Shown in pieces: positions 54,617-63,131 of a stretch of 64,000 nt of DNA (positions are counted from its first letter, which is position 1; each line of letters begins with the position of its first letter). The position numbers were made by a program, and so were the translations under genes. The stretch covers positions 62,001-126,000 of the forward strand of contig JALCDQ010000002.1 in the NCBI GenBank assembly GCA_022641735.1, read 5' to 3'. The DNA comes from Prevotella sp. (GTDB lineage Bacteria > Bacteroidota > Bacteroidia > Bacteroidales > Bacteroidaceae). The notes beneath the pieces are model-generated. The model ran no database searches. It saw only the letters and a list, made by a program, of their open reading frames with translations, and had not been told where the DNA came from.

Positions 54617-57216
54617 CTTCTGCTTCTATTGATCATCAATTTGATCTTATGATTATACTGACTTGATTTCATCAGTTCTTCTATCCTGATATTCATCCTA
54701 TACTGCCAACGATTCATCGCATCATAAGGCGTATTTATCCGCTCGCTATAGATATCCTTGCTTCTTAATTCCAAATCTATGGAAAGCCAATCCTGAATGG
54801 ACAATAAGCACAATAAGGAAGGACTATATAAAGTCCTTGCAACTATCTCTTCTGCAAGTTGTGGAGACAAGTGTTGGGGAGCCCTACCTTCCTTCTGAAG
54901 CATGGACACATAATATCTTTGGGTACGTCCTGAATTCTCTTCCCACCAGAGTCTCAAACTTGGAAGGTCATGAGTTGACAACATACAGACAGAGCGATAG
55001 GGATTTGCCTCCAGATGGGCAAACTCTAATTGACTCGATTTTGGTAAGGATTGTATCTCCAAAGGCAGCATTCTCAATTCATCCATTACATTGGAAACGC
55101 AGGATGGCAACAATCCGAGGTCTTCTCCAACAACGAGTAATCGTGTATTCTCCATCATTTGAGAGAACCTCGTCTTTGCTATATGAGCCCAATAGTTGTC
55201 ATGTCTTTGACTATAGTAATTATTGTATATGCTCATAAATCCATTCTTTTCCTCACTACTGAGAACATCATATACAGGAGCCTTAAAGGCCTCAAATCGC
55301 GGATGATACATCCCTTTCTGATAGGAATCTTCCAAAAACAGGACATTTTCTAATGCTCGATAGAGTCCATCTCTTATCCATTGGCTGTTCTCATCACCTT
55401 TCCCCTTGAAATAGGCCTGTACTTTTTGCTGGGTATCAAACTCGCTTTTCAAACGGTAAATGCCATAAGACTGCTTTTCCAGAAAATGCCCTTTCACATA
55501 ATTGGCATGCAATCCGAAGAGGTTTTCAATGATTTTCTCATTGAGAAACGGCTTTGTATAAAGCTCTTCGCGGAATGAAAGACCAAACTGATTGATTTCT
55601 TCTGCATTCATCGGTAATGCTGGAGAGAAATGTCCAAGTACAGAGAAGACGGCATTCTCAGGGATTTCCCAAATGCGAAAATAGCCTACAATATGGTCAA
55701 TACGCACAGCATCGAAGAATTGTTCCATATATTTCATGCGGCTATTCATCCACGTTACGACCTCAGGATTTTCCCATCTCAAGGTCGGAAATTGCCAGTT
55801 TTGCCCATAAGGATTTTCTTTATCGGGAGGCGTTCCCATCTGTTGGTCGAGATTGAAATAATCAGGATGCAGCTTGACTTCCACACTATTGCGCGATATT
55901 CCTATTGGAAAGTCACCTATTAAAATAACACCTTTCTTACCGGCATATTCTTTTGCGGCCACCAATTGCCGATAAAGGCAATACTGGACATAATAAACTT
56001 CCTCTTTAGGATAATTTTCATGGGAGATAAAAGAAGCATAGTCTTCAAGCCAAAAGCGATTTGCATTAAAGTAATTCTTAAAGCCCTCTGACGCTAAAAT
56101 TGTCTTTCCTTCCTGTAGGAATAAATCATCCACATAGGCTTTCTTTACTCTGTCAACAGCAGGATAATCACTATAGTCATACGCATTGAGTTCCCGACGT
56201 TGACGTTGATAATTCAGTACCTTCTTCTTGTCTTTCAATTCTCCTATCGATTCGAGGTCGAGATAGTGAGGATGAAGGGCAAATGCGGAGATGATATTAT
56301 AAGGATTGCTGTCTCCCCAATCATGGCTATGCGTGGTATCATTCAAGGGAAGCAACTGTATGGCGTGCATTCCCACTTCTGAAGCCCAGTCAATCAAGAG
56401 CTTCAAATCGCCGAGATCCCCTACTCCATAAGACTTTTCAGACTTCAAGGAGAATAAAGGAACTGACACACCAGCCATTCTCCATGTAGTCTCTTTTACC
56501 CTTAGATTCTCACCATAGAGCACTAATACCTGGCCATCTTCAATTTTGTCTTCGCCTGTTGTTCGGTTTTCACCTTCCTCCCAAGCCTTCAGCTGATTGG
56601 TTTCATCGTCAATAATCACGAATTTATACTCTATCGGGAACATCATCATATAGGCATTCACTGAGAGCATCCACTCTGCATTGCCCAAATAGGTCATCTT
56701 CTGATATTGCGAAGGATTCCAATTGCCCAATGCAGGATGATTTCCACAAACACCCAACGACTCTTTTTCCTGCAACTGAGGTGCTGAAACTCTGAATACA
56801 AGGGTTCTGCGGAAGAGCGGAATTTGCGCTATCTTCTTTTCTTCATGTGGCTTGAGCCCTCTATAGGTAGCATAAGCATCGGTATAGAGATGCGCTTGAA
56901 GCGGAATATCATGCCATTGGTCAGGAAACAGATAGTCTTTCGTGCTGTCGAAACTATAGATTCTCGGCATCTGCTCCCACTCTTTCCTGAGTAGCCTTCC
57001 CTCATTGTCTTCCACTTGATAATGGTATTCTATCGCCCTAATCGGGTGTTGACGGGACTCCATAACCGAAGTCTCCAAGGTCCAGAATTCACCGTCTTGC
57101 GTAAGCATCAACATGTCATAATTCCGCTTATGACCGTCTCCGCTTTGGTAAGAAATCAGAACGTGGAGCGATTGTCCCCACAAGGTGTTATAATGAATAC
57201 TGAACTTTAATTTCAT
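54613..57216 (-). CDS. malQ: 4-alpha-glucanotransferase (GH77) with CBM20 domains
   Basis: 867 residues from the ATG at 57216, which has AAAGGAGG six bases upstream, a rare strong Shine-Dalgarno here. Two N-terminal starch-binding CBM20-like modules (about 1-110 and 120-235; CGNHPALGNWNP in the second). GH77 barrel with nucleophile region VRIDHIVGYFRIWE (near 510), acid/base VGEDLGLLP (near 740) and LSTHDLPSLR. It rearranges maltodextrins in glycogen/starch metabolism. Long forms with CBM20 are usual in Bacteroidota. Cytoplasmic, no signal peptide. Confidence 0.94.
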   Translation of the reverse strand: MKLKFSIHYNTLWGQSLHVLISYQSGDGHKRNYDMLMLTQDGEFWTLETSVMESRQHPIRAIEYHYQVEDNEGRLLRKEWEQMPRIYSFDSTKDYLFPDQWHDIPLQAHLYTDAYATYRGLKPHEEKKIAQIPLFRRTLVFRVSAPQLQEKESLGVCGNHPALGNWNPSQYQKMTYLGNAEWMLSVNAYMMMFPIEYKFVIIDDETNQLKAWEEGENRTTGEDKIEDGQVLVLYGENLRVKETTWRMAGVSVPLFSLKSEKSYGVGDLGDLKLLIDWASEVGMHAIQLLPLNDTTHSHDWGDSNPYNIISAFALHPHYLDLESIGELKDKKKVLNYQRQRRELNAYDYSDYPAVDRVKKAYVDDLFLQEGKTILASEGFKNYFNANRFWLEDYASFISHENYPKEEVYYVQYCLYRQLVAAKEYAGKKGVILIGDFPIGISRNSVEVKLHPDYFNLDQQMGTPPDKENPYGQNWQFPTLRWENPEVVTWMNSRMKYMEQFFDAVRIDHIVGYFRIWEIPENAVFSVLGHFSPALPMNAEEINQFGLSFREELYTKPFLNEKIIENLFGLHANYVKGHFLEKQSYGIYRLKSEFDTQQKVQAYFKGKGDENSQWIRDGLYRALENVLFLEDSYQKGMYHPRFEAFKAPVYDVLSSEEKNGFMSIYNNYYSQRHDNYWAHIAKTRFSQMMENTRLLVVGEDLGLLPSCVSNVMDELRMLPLEIQSLPKSSQLEFAHLEANPYRSVCMLSTHDLPSLRLWWEENSGRTQRYYVSMLQKEGRAPQHLSPQLAEEIVARTLYSPSLLCLLSIQDWLSIDLELRSKDIYSERINTPYDAMNRWQYRMNIRIEELMKSSQYNHKIKLMINRSRR

Positions 57217-57237
57217 ATCTGCCTCCTTTATTAATTG

Positions 57238-57269
57238 CAAAGTTAGAAAAAATAATTCAATATTTCAAT
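57238..57269 (-). promoter_or_regulatory. Promoter of the malQ-phosphatase unit
   Basis: Minus strand ATTG (57269-57266), 20 bases, TAACTTTG (57245-57238). Confidence 0.6.
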
Positions 57270-57289
57270 CTTATCCACCAAAGTTTTTG

Positions 57290-57297
57290 TATCTTTG
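57290..57297 (+). promoter_or_regulatory. -7 promoter element, mltG
   Basis: TATCTTTG followed by CAC, 23 bases before the ATG. Divergent from the malQ promoter 44 bases away. Confidence 0.55.
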
Positions 57298-57320
57298 CAC
57301 CGATTTTGATTTATATCATC

Positions 57321-58367
57321 ATGGATAAAGGACAAAAAAAGAAATACCTCATAGCTGCGGGCGTCTGCCTGCTGGTCATTATTGGGGTTGTCTACTTCAA
57401 TTTTTTCTCAGCTTTTTCCAAAAGAACTGAGACACAATATGTGTATATCGACACGGATGACAATGTCGACTCTGTGCTTGCAAAGCTCGCTCCAATAGGC
57501 ACTAAGTCAGGAATGGCTGCCTTCAGAACGCTTGTCCGCCACAGTTCTTATGCTAAGAAAATACGCACGGGAAGGTATGAAGTTTCCACCAGCATAGGCG
57601 CTCTTCAGTTGTTCCGCCACATGAAGAATGGTTTGCAAAAGCCTGTCAGCCTGACGATACCGTCCGTCAGAACGATGGATGATTTGGCATCAGAGGTTTC
57701 CCAAAAGCTGATTATTAACAGAACCATCCTTCTCAGTGCCCTCACAGATGAGGCTACATGCCAGAAATACGGGTATAACACGAAGACGATTGCCTGCATG
57801 TTCATCCCGAATACTTATGATATATATTGGAATATATCGTTGGATAAATTCCTCGAAAGGATGCAAAAGGAGAGTAAAATCTTCTGGAATCAAGGTAGAA
57901 TGACCAAAGCAGAGCAGCTGCATCTGACTCCTGTGCAAGTGATTACGCTTGCGAGCATCGTAGATGAAGAGACCGCTAACGACAAAGAGAAACCGATGAT
58001 TGCGGGAATGTATTACAATCGCCTCAATTACCGCGATGCCAAGTATCCTGCAGGCATGCCTCTACAGGCAGACCCGACCATCAAATTTGCCCTGAAAGAC
58101 TTTGAATTGAAGCGTATTTACAATAATATGCTCCACATCAACAGCCCTTACAACACCTATACAAACGTAGGTTTGCCTCCAGGGCCTATCCGCATTCCGA
58201 CCGTTGCCGGCATTGATGCAGTGCTCAACATGGTGCATCACGACTATCTGTATATGTGCGCAAAAGAGGATTTCAGTGGTACTCACAACTTTGCACGCAC
58301 GTATGACGAGCACTTGAAAAATGCGGAGAAATATTCCAAAGCCCTCAACAACAGAGGCATCGAATAA
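57321..58367 (+). CDS. mltG: Endolytic murein transglycosylase MltG
   Basis: 348 residues from the ATG at 57321; the longer frame starts with TTG. One membrane helix (about 9-32), a LysM-like region (about 45-110), and the YceG catalytic domain with FIPNTYDIYW near 161-170, ASIVDEETANDKEKPMIAGM near 212-231 (catalytic Glu) and MPLQADPTI. It cuts nascent glycan strands and helps set their length. Single gene. Confidence 0.94.
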   Translation: MDKGQKKKYLIAAGVCLLVIIGVVYFNFFSAFSKRTETQYVYIDTDDNVDSVLAKLAPIGTKSGMAAFRTLVRHSSYAKKIRTGRYEVSTSIGALQLFRHMKNGLQKPVSLTIPSVRTMDDLASEVSQKLIINRTILLSALTDEATCQKYGYNTKTIACMFIPNTYDIYWNISLDKFLERMQKESKIFWNQGRMTKAEQLHLTPVQVITLASIVDEETANDKEKPMIAGMYYNRLNYRDAKYPAGMPLQADPTIKFALKDFELKRIYNNMLHINSPYNTYTNVGLPPGPIRIPTVAGIDAVLNMVHHDYLYMCAKEDFSGTHNFARTYDEHLKNAEKYSKALNNRGIE

Positions 58368-58443
58368 CATCTCATCACCCGAAAAGCCATTCATGATTTT
58401 CTGAAAAAATGCACCTTGGCAATCAGTTTGTCACTAGGTGCAT

Positions 58444-58509
58444 TGTAAAACAAGTTGTTTTAGTCTGTAAAAGGCCATTTATTACAAGCCAAAAGGTTAT
58501 CTTTTGGCT
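58444..58509. repeat. 22-base periodic array G
   Basis: Units start at 58444, 58466 and 58488: TGTAAAAC..., TGTAAAAG..., and GCCAAAAG-GTTAT-CTTTTGGC (palindrome). A separate dyad GCACCT...AGGTGC (58411-58441) precedes it. It lies in the 357-base gap between mltG and glnS; 58510-58680 is AT-rich with nothing clear. Confidence 0.78.
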
Positions 58510-58687
58510 TATGATATTTTATTCTTTGAATAACAAGGGCTTATCTTATCCCTAAAATCTCGTATTTTCCTACTTGAATCCCAATAATTGCCAATTCATC
58601 GATGCTTATGATTGCGATATATCAATAATATTGAAACACAATCAAAATAAAAACACAAAACTCTGATAATATAATTTGTTTTTTTTG

Positions 58688-58695
58688 TATCTTTG
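58688..58695 (+). promoter_or_regulatory. -7 promoter element, glnS operon
   Basis: TATCTTTG followed by CAT, 29 bases before the glnS ATG. Confidence 0.55.
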
Positions 58696-58724
58696 CATCC
58701 ATATAATATAAAAAATTACGCAGT

Positions 58725-60443
58725 ATGGTGATGAAAGATGAAAACGCTAACGAGGAAAAGAAAAGTTTGAGCTTCGTAGAGCAATTCGTAGAGGAAGATT
58801 TAGCAGAAGGAAAGAACGGCGGACGCATTCAAACGCGATTTCCGCCAGAGCCAAATGGCTATCTTCATATCGGTCATGCCAAGGCAATTTGCATGGATTT
58901 TGGAGTTGCAGAGAAATATCATGGCGTTTGTAACCTTCGTTTCGACGATACCAATCCTAGTAAGGAAAACACTGAATACGTGGAGAATATCCTCAACGAC
59001 ATCAAGTGGCTGGGCTTCAAATGGGGCAATATCTACTATGCATCTGATTATTTTCAGAAGCTATGGGACTTTGCCATCTGGATGATAAAACAAGGAAATG
59101 CCTATGTTGACGAGCAGACTTCTGAGCAAATAGCTGAGCAGAAGGGCACACCAACGACTCCCGGCACTGCTTCTCCTTATCGGAATAGGTCTGTTGAAGA
59201 GAACTTAGAGCTATTCAATAAGATGAATACACCCGAAGCTGTTGAAGGCAGTATGGTGCTGAGAGCCAAACTTGACATGGCAAATCCTAATATGCACTTT
59301 CGTGACCCGATAATGTATCGCATCATCCAAACACCTCATCATCGCACCGGAACTACGTGGCATTGCTACCCAATGTATGATTTTGCCCATGGACAGAGCG
59401 ATTATTTCGAGGGTGTCACCCACTCCATCTGCACCTTGGAGTTTGTGCCTCACCGCCCACTCTATGATAAATTCATCGATTTTCTGAAGGAAATGGACGG
59501 CACTGCAACCAATTTGCATGACAACCGCCCTCGACAGATAGAGTTCAACCGACTGAACCTTACCTATACGGTTATGTCTAAACGCAAGCTCCATACATTG
59601 GTTGACGAGCACTTAGTGAAGGGTTGGGACGACCCTAGAATGCCGACTCTCTGTGGTATGCGCCGTCGTGGATACTCTCCAGAATCAATTCGGGAGTTCA
59701 TCGACAGCATCGGTTACACCAAATTTGATGCCCTCAACGATGTCGCTTTGTTGGAAGCAGCCGTAAGAGATGACCTCAACAAACGGGCTTGTCGTGTATC
59801 TGCAGTGCTCGACCCAGTGAAATTGGTCATCACAAACTACCCTGAAGGACAGGAAGAAGAGATGCTTGCTATCAATAATCCGGAAAATGAAGCCGATGGA
59901 AATCACGCCATCACCTTCACCAAAAACTTGTGGATTGAGCGTAGTGACTTCATGGAAGACGCGCCAAAGAAGTTCTTCCGCATGACTCCTGGCAAAGAAG
60001 TACGCCTGAAGAATGCCTATATAATAATGTGTGAAGGCTGCACGAAAGATGCTGATGGCAATATTACAGAGATTCAGGCAACCTATGACCCACTGAGCAA
60101 GAGCGGTATGGAGGGAGCCAATCGAAAGGTGAAAGGCACGTTGCATTGGGTAAGCGCTGACCATTGCGTCAAAGCTGAAGTGCGTGAATATGACCGTCTT
60201 TTCTATGTAGAGAATCCATCAGCCGATGGAAGAGACTTCCATGAGCTGCTCAATCCTGACTCTCTGCAAGTGAAAAATGACTGTTATGTCGAAGAATATG
60301 CAGCCAATAAGAAGCCTGGAGATTATCTCCAATTCCAGAGAATCGGTTATTTCATGGCTGATAATGATAGTACTGAAGAACATCCGGTATTCAATAAGAC
60401 AGTAGGATTGAAGGATACTTGGGCAAAGCAGAATAACAAGTAA
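58725..60443 (+). CDS. glnS: Glutaminyl-tRNA synthetase
   Basis: 572 residues. HIGH motif at 48-51 (GYLHIGHAKA), VMSKRKL (KMSKS equivalent) near 285, and the C-terminal beta-barrel anticodon domain of class Ic GlnRS. It charges tRNA-Gln directly. The stop is followed directly by the next ATG (TAAATG). Confidence 0.96.
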   Translation: MVMKDENANEEKKSLSFVEQFVEEDLAEGKNGGRIQTRFPPEPNGYLHIGHAKAICMDFGVAEKYHGVCNLRFDDTNPSKENTEYVENILNDIKWLGFKWGNIYYASDYFQKLWDFAIWMIKQGNAYVDEQTSEQIAEQKGTPTTPGTASPYRNRSVEENLELFNKMNTPEAVEGSMVLRAKLDMANPNMHFRDPIMYRIIQTPHHRTGTTWHCYPMYDFAHGQSDYFEGVTHSICTLEFVPHRPLYDKFIDFLKEMDGTATNLHDNRPRQIEFNRLNLTYTVMSKRKLHTLVDEHLVKGWDDPRMPTLCGMRRRGYSPESIREFIDSIGYTKFDALNDVALLEAAVRDDLNKRACRVSAVLDPVKLVITNYPEGQEEEMLAINNPENEADGNHAITFTKNLWIERSDFMEDAPKKFFRMTPGKEVRLKNAYIIMCEGCTKDADGNITEIQATYDPLSKSGMEGANRKVKGTLHWVSADHCVKAEVREYDRLFYVENPSADGRDFHELLNPDSLQVKNDCYVEEYAANKKPGDYLQFQRIGYFMADNDSTEEHPVFNKTVGLKDTWAKQNNK

Positions 60444-61859
60444 ATGATAGACGACGACTATTTCGATAGCTTAGAATTCAAAGAGCTATTGGATAAATAT
60501 GAATTATCGATGAAAACCGGTGATTCCATTTATCTGGAACCTGATGATTTCACCTCAATCGGTGAGTATTATCAGGCTCAAGGCTTAACAGATAAAGCTA
60601 TCAAAGCGGTCGAATATGCCATTCAAATGTTTCCCGGTTCTATCAATCCCTTGTTGCTTAGGTCGAGAATTGCCCTCCTTAGTGAAGAAAACATCAACAA
60701 AGCAAAGGAGTATGCAGAGCAGATAGAGGACAAAACAGACCTTGATTATTATTATCTCATCGCTGAGATAATGCTTGTTGAAGGAAAGAAAAAGGAAGCA
60801 GGGAAGTATCTTGAAGACAAATATAATAAAATCGAGGAAGATGATGTAGAAGACTATGTCATAGATGTAAGTAATCTCTACCTCGATTATGGTTATGCGA
60901 AAGATGCAGAAAATTGGTATAAGCTCTTGGGAGACAAGACCTCTTCCGACACTTTAGAACTTGAAGGACGGATTGCTCAATTAAAGAGTAAGTTCCGAAA
61001 AAGCGAGGGAATCTATAGAGAATTAGTTGAAAGAGACCCTTATTGTTTGAATTACTGGAACCAATTGGCAACTTTGCAATTCACAAATAATAGAATCCAC
61101 GAGTCTATTCAAAGCAGTGAATTCGCCATAGCCATAAATCCCAATGATGCGGAGGCTTATATCAACAAGGCAAACGGCCTTTTCACACTTAGCAATTATG
61201 AAGATGCACTAGAGTATTATAAGAGGGCTTCCGAGCTCCAGCCTGACAATATCTCATGTCAAGTGGTACAAGGGGCTATCTATCTGCACTATGGTAAGGC
61301 AGAAGAAGCTGTCGCCCACTTCTCTAAAGGGCTACAACTTGCTGGCAACAATTCTAATAGTTGCGCGCAAATCTATCATCAATTAGCCTTTGCTTATGCA
61401 AGATTAGGGGATATGGAAAAGTCTCTTGATTGTGTCGATAAAATTGCAAAGATAGAGAATTTAAGTCCGAATGATGTTTTGATTATCAAAGGCAGCCAAT
61501 ATCTGATGGGCGAAAAAGACGATGAGGCAATAAAGTGTTTCTCTATAGCAATTAAAGATTCAAATGAAAAACCTGAAGTTCTTCAAAGCATTGGGTTGAT
61601 TTGCTATGATTATGATTGCTATGAGCTAAGCTATCAATACTTTCTGCAACTGTTCAAGGTTGCACCTAGAAAGTGGAAAACTGAATATGCCTACATGGCC
61701 AAATGCTGTAAAATCCTTAAATACAGAAAGGAATATCTTAAGTATTTGAGAATGGCTTGCAGGAAGAACCCAGCAGAAGTTGCAACCGTATTTGCCGAGG
61801 AACTCTCTATAAACATTAAGACAACAGAATATTATAATTATTTAAAAGACGACGAATGA
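60444..61859 (+). CDS. Cytoplasmic TPR-repeat protein
   Basis: 471 residues, acidic, no signal peptide or membrane segment. From residue 33 on it is a chain of about 11-12 tetratricopeptide units, for example IGEYYQAQGLTDKAIKAVEY and AYINKANGLFTLSNYEDALE. Likely a protein-binding scaffold; no enzymatic motif. Common between glnS and dedA in this lineage as far as I remember, but its role is not known to me. Overlaps dedA (61856-61859). Confidence 0.8.
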   Translation: MIDDDYFDSLEFKELLDKYELSMKTGDSIYLEPDDFTSIGEYYQAQGLTDKAIKAVEYAIQMFPGSINPLLLRSRIALLSEENINKAKEYAEQIEDKTDLDYYYLIAEIMLVEGKKKEAGKYLEDKYNKIEEDDVEDYVIDVSNLYLDYGYAKDAENWYKLLGDKTSSDTLELEGRIAQLKSKFRKSEGIYRELVERDPYCLNYWNQLATLQFTNNRIHESIQSSEFAIAINPNDAEAYINKANGLFTLSNYEDALEYYKRASELQPDNISCQVVQGAIYLHYGKAEEAVAHFSKGLQLAGNNSNSCAQIYHQLAFAYARLGDMEKSLDCVDKIAKIENLSPNDVLIIKGSQYLMGEKDDEAIKCFSIAIKDSNEKPEVLQSIGLICYDYDCYELSYQYFLQLFKVAPRKWKTEYAYMAKCCKILKYRKEYLKYLRMACRKNPAEVATVFAEELSINIKTTEYYNYLKDDE

Positions 61860-62497
61860 ATTGGCTATCAACCCTTTTGGGGAATCTGAATTATGGAACA
61901 ATCTACTTTCTGATGCTCTTGGAAAGTACTGTTATTCCAGTCCCTTCAGAGTTTGTGGTATCACCAGCCGCCTATCATGCTGCAGGAGGTAACCTCAATG
62001 TGTTCTTGGTAATATTGTTTGCCACGCTGGGAGCTGACTGTGGCGCCACCATCAATTATCTTGCCGGATATTATTTAGGGCGGCCTATCATCTACAAATT
62101 TGCAAACAGCAGATGGGGACATATATGCCTTTTAAATCAAGAAAAGGTAGAGAAAAGCGAAAGATATTTCTACAATCATGGCATGGTCGCAACCATTACA
62201 GGAAGACTCATACCAGGTATTCGCCATCTGATTTCCATCCCTGCCGGACTCTCCAAAATGAAATACTGGCAGTTTATACTATATACAACATTGGGAGCAG
62301 GTGTATGGAATTGCATTTTGGCACTTCTTGGATGGTATCTTCATTCAATAGTACCGGAGCAACAGCTCAACGACAAGATTATGGAATATAGTGAATATAT
62401 AAAGGTAGTCATTATGGCTCTTGTTGCCATTGCCTTTGTCTATTTCCTTGTTAAATGGTATATCAAAAGGGAGAAACGAATTAGAGATGAGAAATAA
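61856..62497 (+). CDS. DedA-family membrane protein
   Basis: 213 residues with about five membrane segments. Conserved DedA patterns: ESTVIPVPSEFVVSPAAYHA near 21-40, GRPIIYKFANSRWG, and the FYNHGMVATITGRLIPGIRH motif (Arg residues) near 103-122. Family members act as undecaprenyl-phosphate or phospholipid flippases supporting envelope homeostasis. Confidence 0.92.
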   Translation: MNWLSTLLGNLNYGTIYFLMLLESTVIPVPSEFVVSPAAYHAAGGNLNVFLVILFATLGADCGATINYLAGYYLGRPIIYKFANSRWGHICLLNQEKVEKSERYFYNHGMVATITGRLIPGIRHLISIPAGLSKMKYWQFILYTTLGAGVWNCILALLGWYLHSIVPEQQLNDKIMEYSEYIKVVIMALVAIAFVYFLVKWYIKREKRIRDEK

Positions 62498-62515
62498 GCC
62501 TTATCCCATAAAATT

Positions 62516-62541
62516 GTGCCTTATTTATCACAATAAGGCAC
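62516..62541. terminator. Hairpin after dedA, possible terminator
   Basis: GTGCCTTATT, 6-base loop, AATAAGGCAC: 10 perfect pairs, 18 bases after the dedA stop. No T-run follows on the plus strand; the minus strand continues with AATTTTAT. Confidence 0.55.
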
Positions 62542-62703
62542 ACACTTAGTTCAATATATCAGATTAACTTTATGCAAAACTGAATGCCGTTTTTGCATAA
62601 ATATACAAAACGAATATGAGGCACTGCTAATGGCAGGGCTTCATACTATGAACCCTTAAAAATAAAGTCGCTTATATCGCACGAGAAGGGCCTTTTCAGC
62701 GAG

Positions 62704-62901
62704 GTCGGTTTTTTAAAAAGTCTGATTTCACCCTCAAAAGCCACTTTTGACCTTGTAAAAAGCGGTTAATGACCTTGTAAAAGGTAGCTTTTGACCCTCT
62801 AAACAATGACTAATAGCCTCCTCGTTTGGCCTAATGAGCGCCTCGTTAGGCCAAACGTGCCTATACAAAAGGCCAAACGTCCAATGTCATAAAACGCTTT
62901 T
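62704..62901. repeat. 22-base periodic array H
   Basis: Nine in-phase 22-base units. TGACC starts units at 62748, 62770 and 62792; following units start at 62814, 62836, 62858 and 62880. CGTTTGGCCTAA (62823-62834) and TTAGGCCAAACG (62846-62857) form a 12-base perfect dyad across two units, with a third GGCCAAACG at 62871. TGTAAAA words recur at 62754 and 62776. It lies in the convergent gap between dedA and the fucose synthase gene. The rest of the gap holds the hairpin at 62516 and the inverted repeat at 63006. Confidence 0.87.
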
Positions 62902-63005
62902 GTATATTTCATCAGTAACTTGCATAAATGTTGCAAGCCGTTTTAAGTTAATTTGTTAACGATTTATAAGACTGGCATTTTATAATTTTCTTTCTCCCGA
63001 AAATG

Positions 63006-63057
63006 ACTATAATTATACCTAGAGTTCAATTTTATGAAATCTAGGTATAACTATAGT
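63006..63057. repeat. 18-base inverted repeat, 16-base spacer
   Basis: ACTATAATTATACCTAGA (63006-63023) and TCTAGGTATAACTATAGT (63040-63057): 17 of 18 positions pair. AT-rich with no T-run. It is 75 bases past the 3' end of the fucose synthase gene. Could be a transcript-end hairpin, an operator or a relic element. Confidence 0.7.
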
Positions 63058-63131
63058 ATTGCCGAAAAGCCGTAAAGACAGTCTTTTAGAATTTAAAAGA
63101 TTTCTTATTGCTTTAGAGGAGGTCTTGCTAT

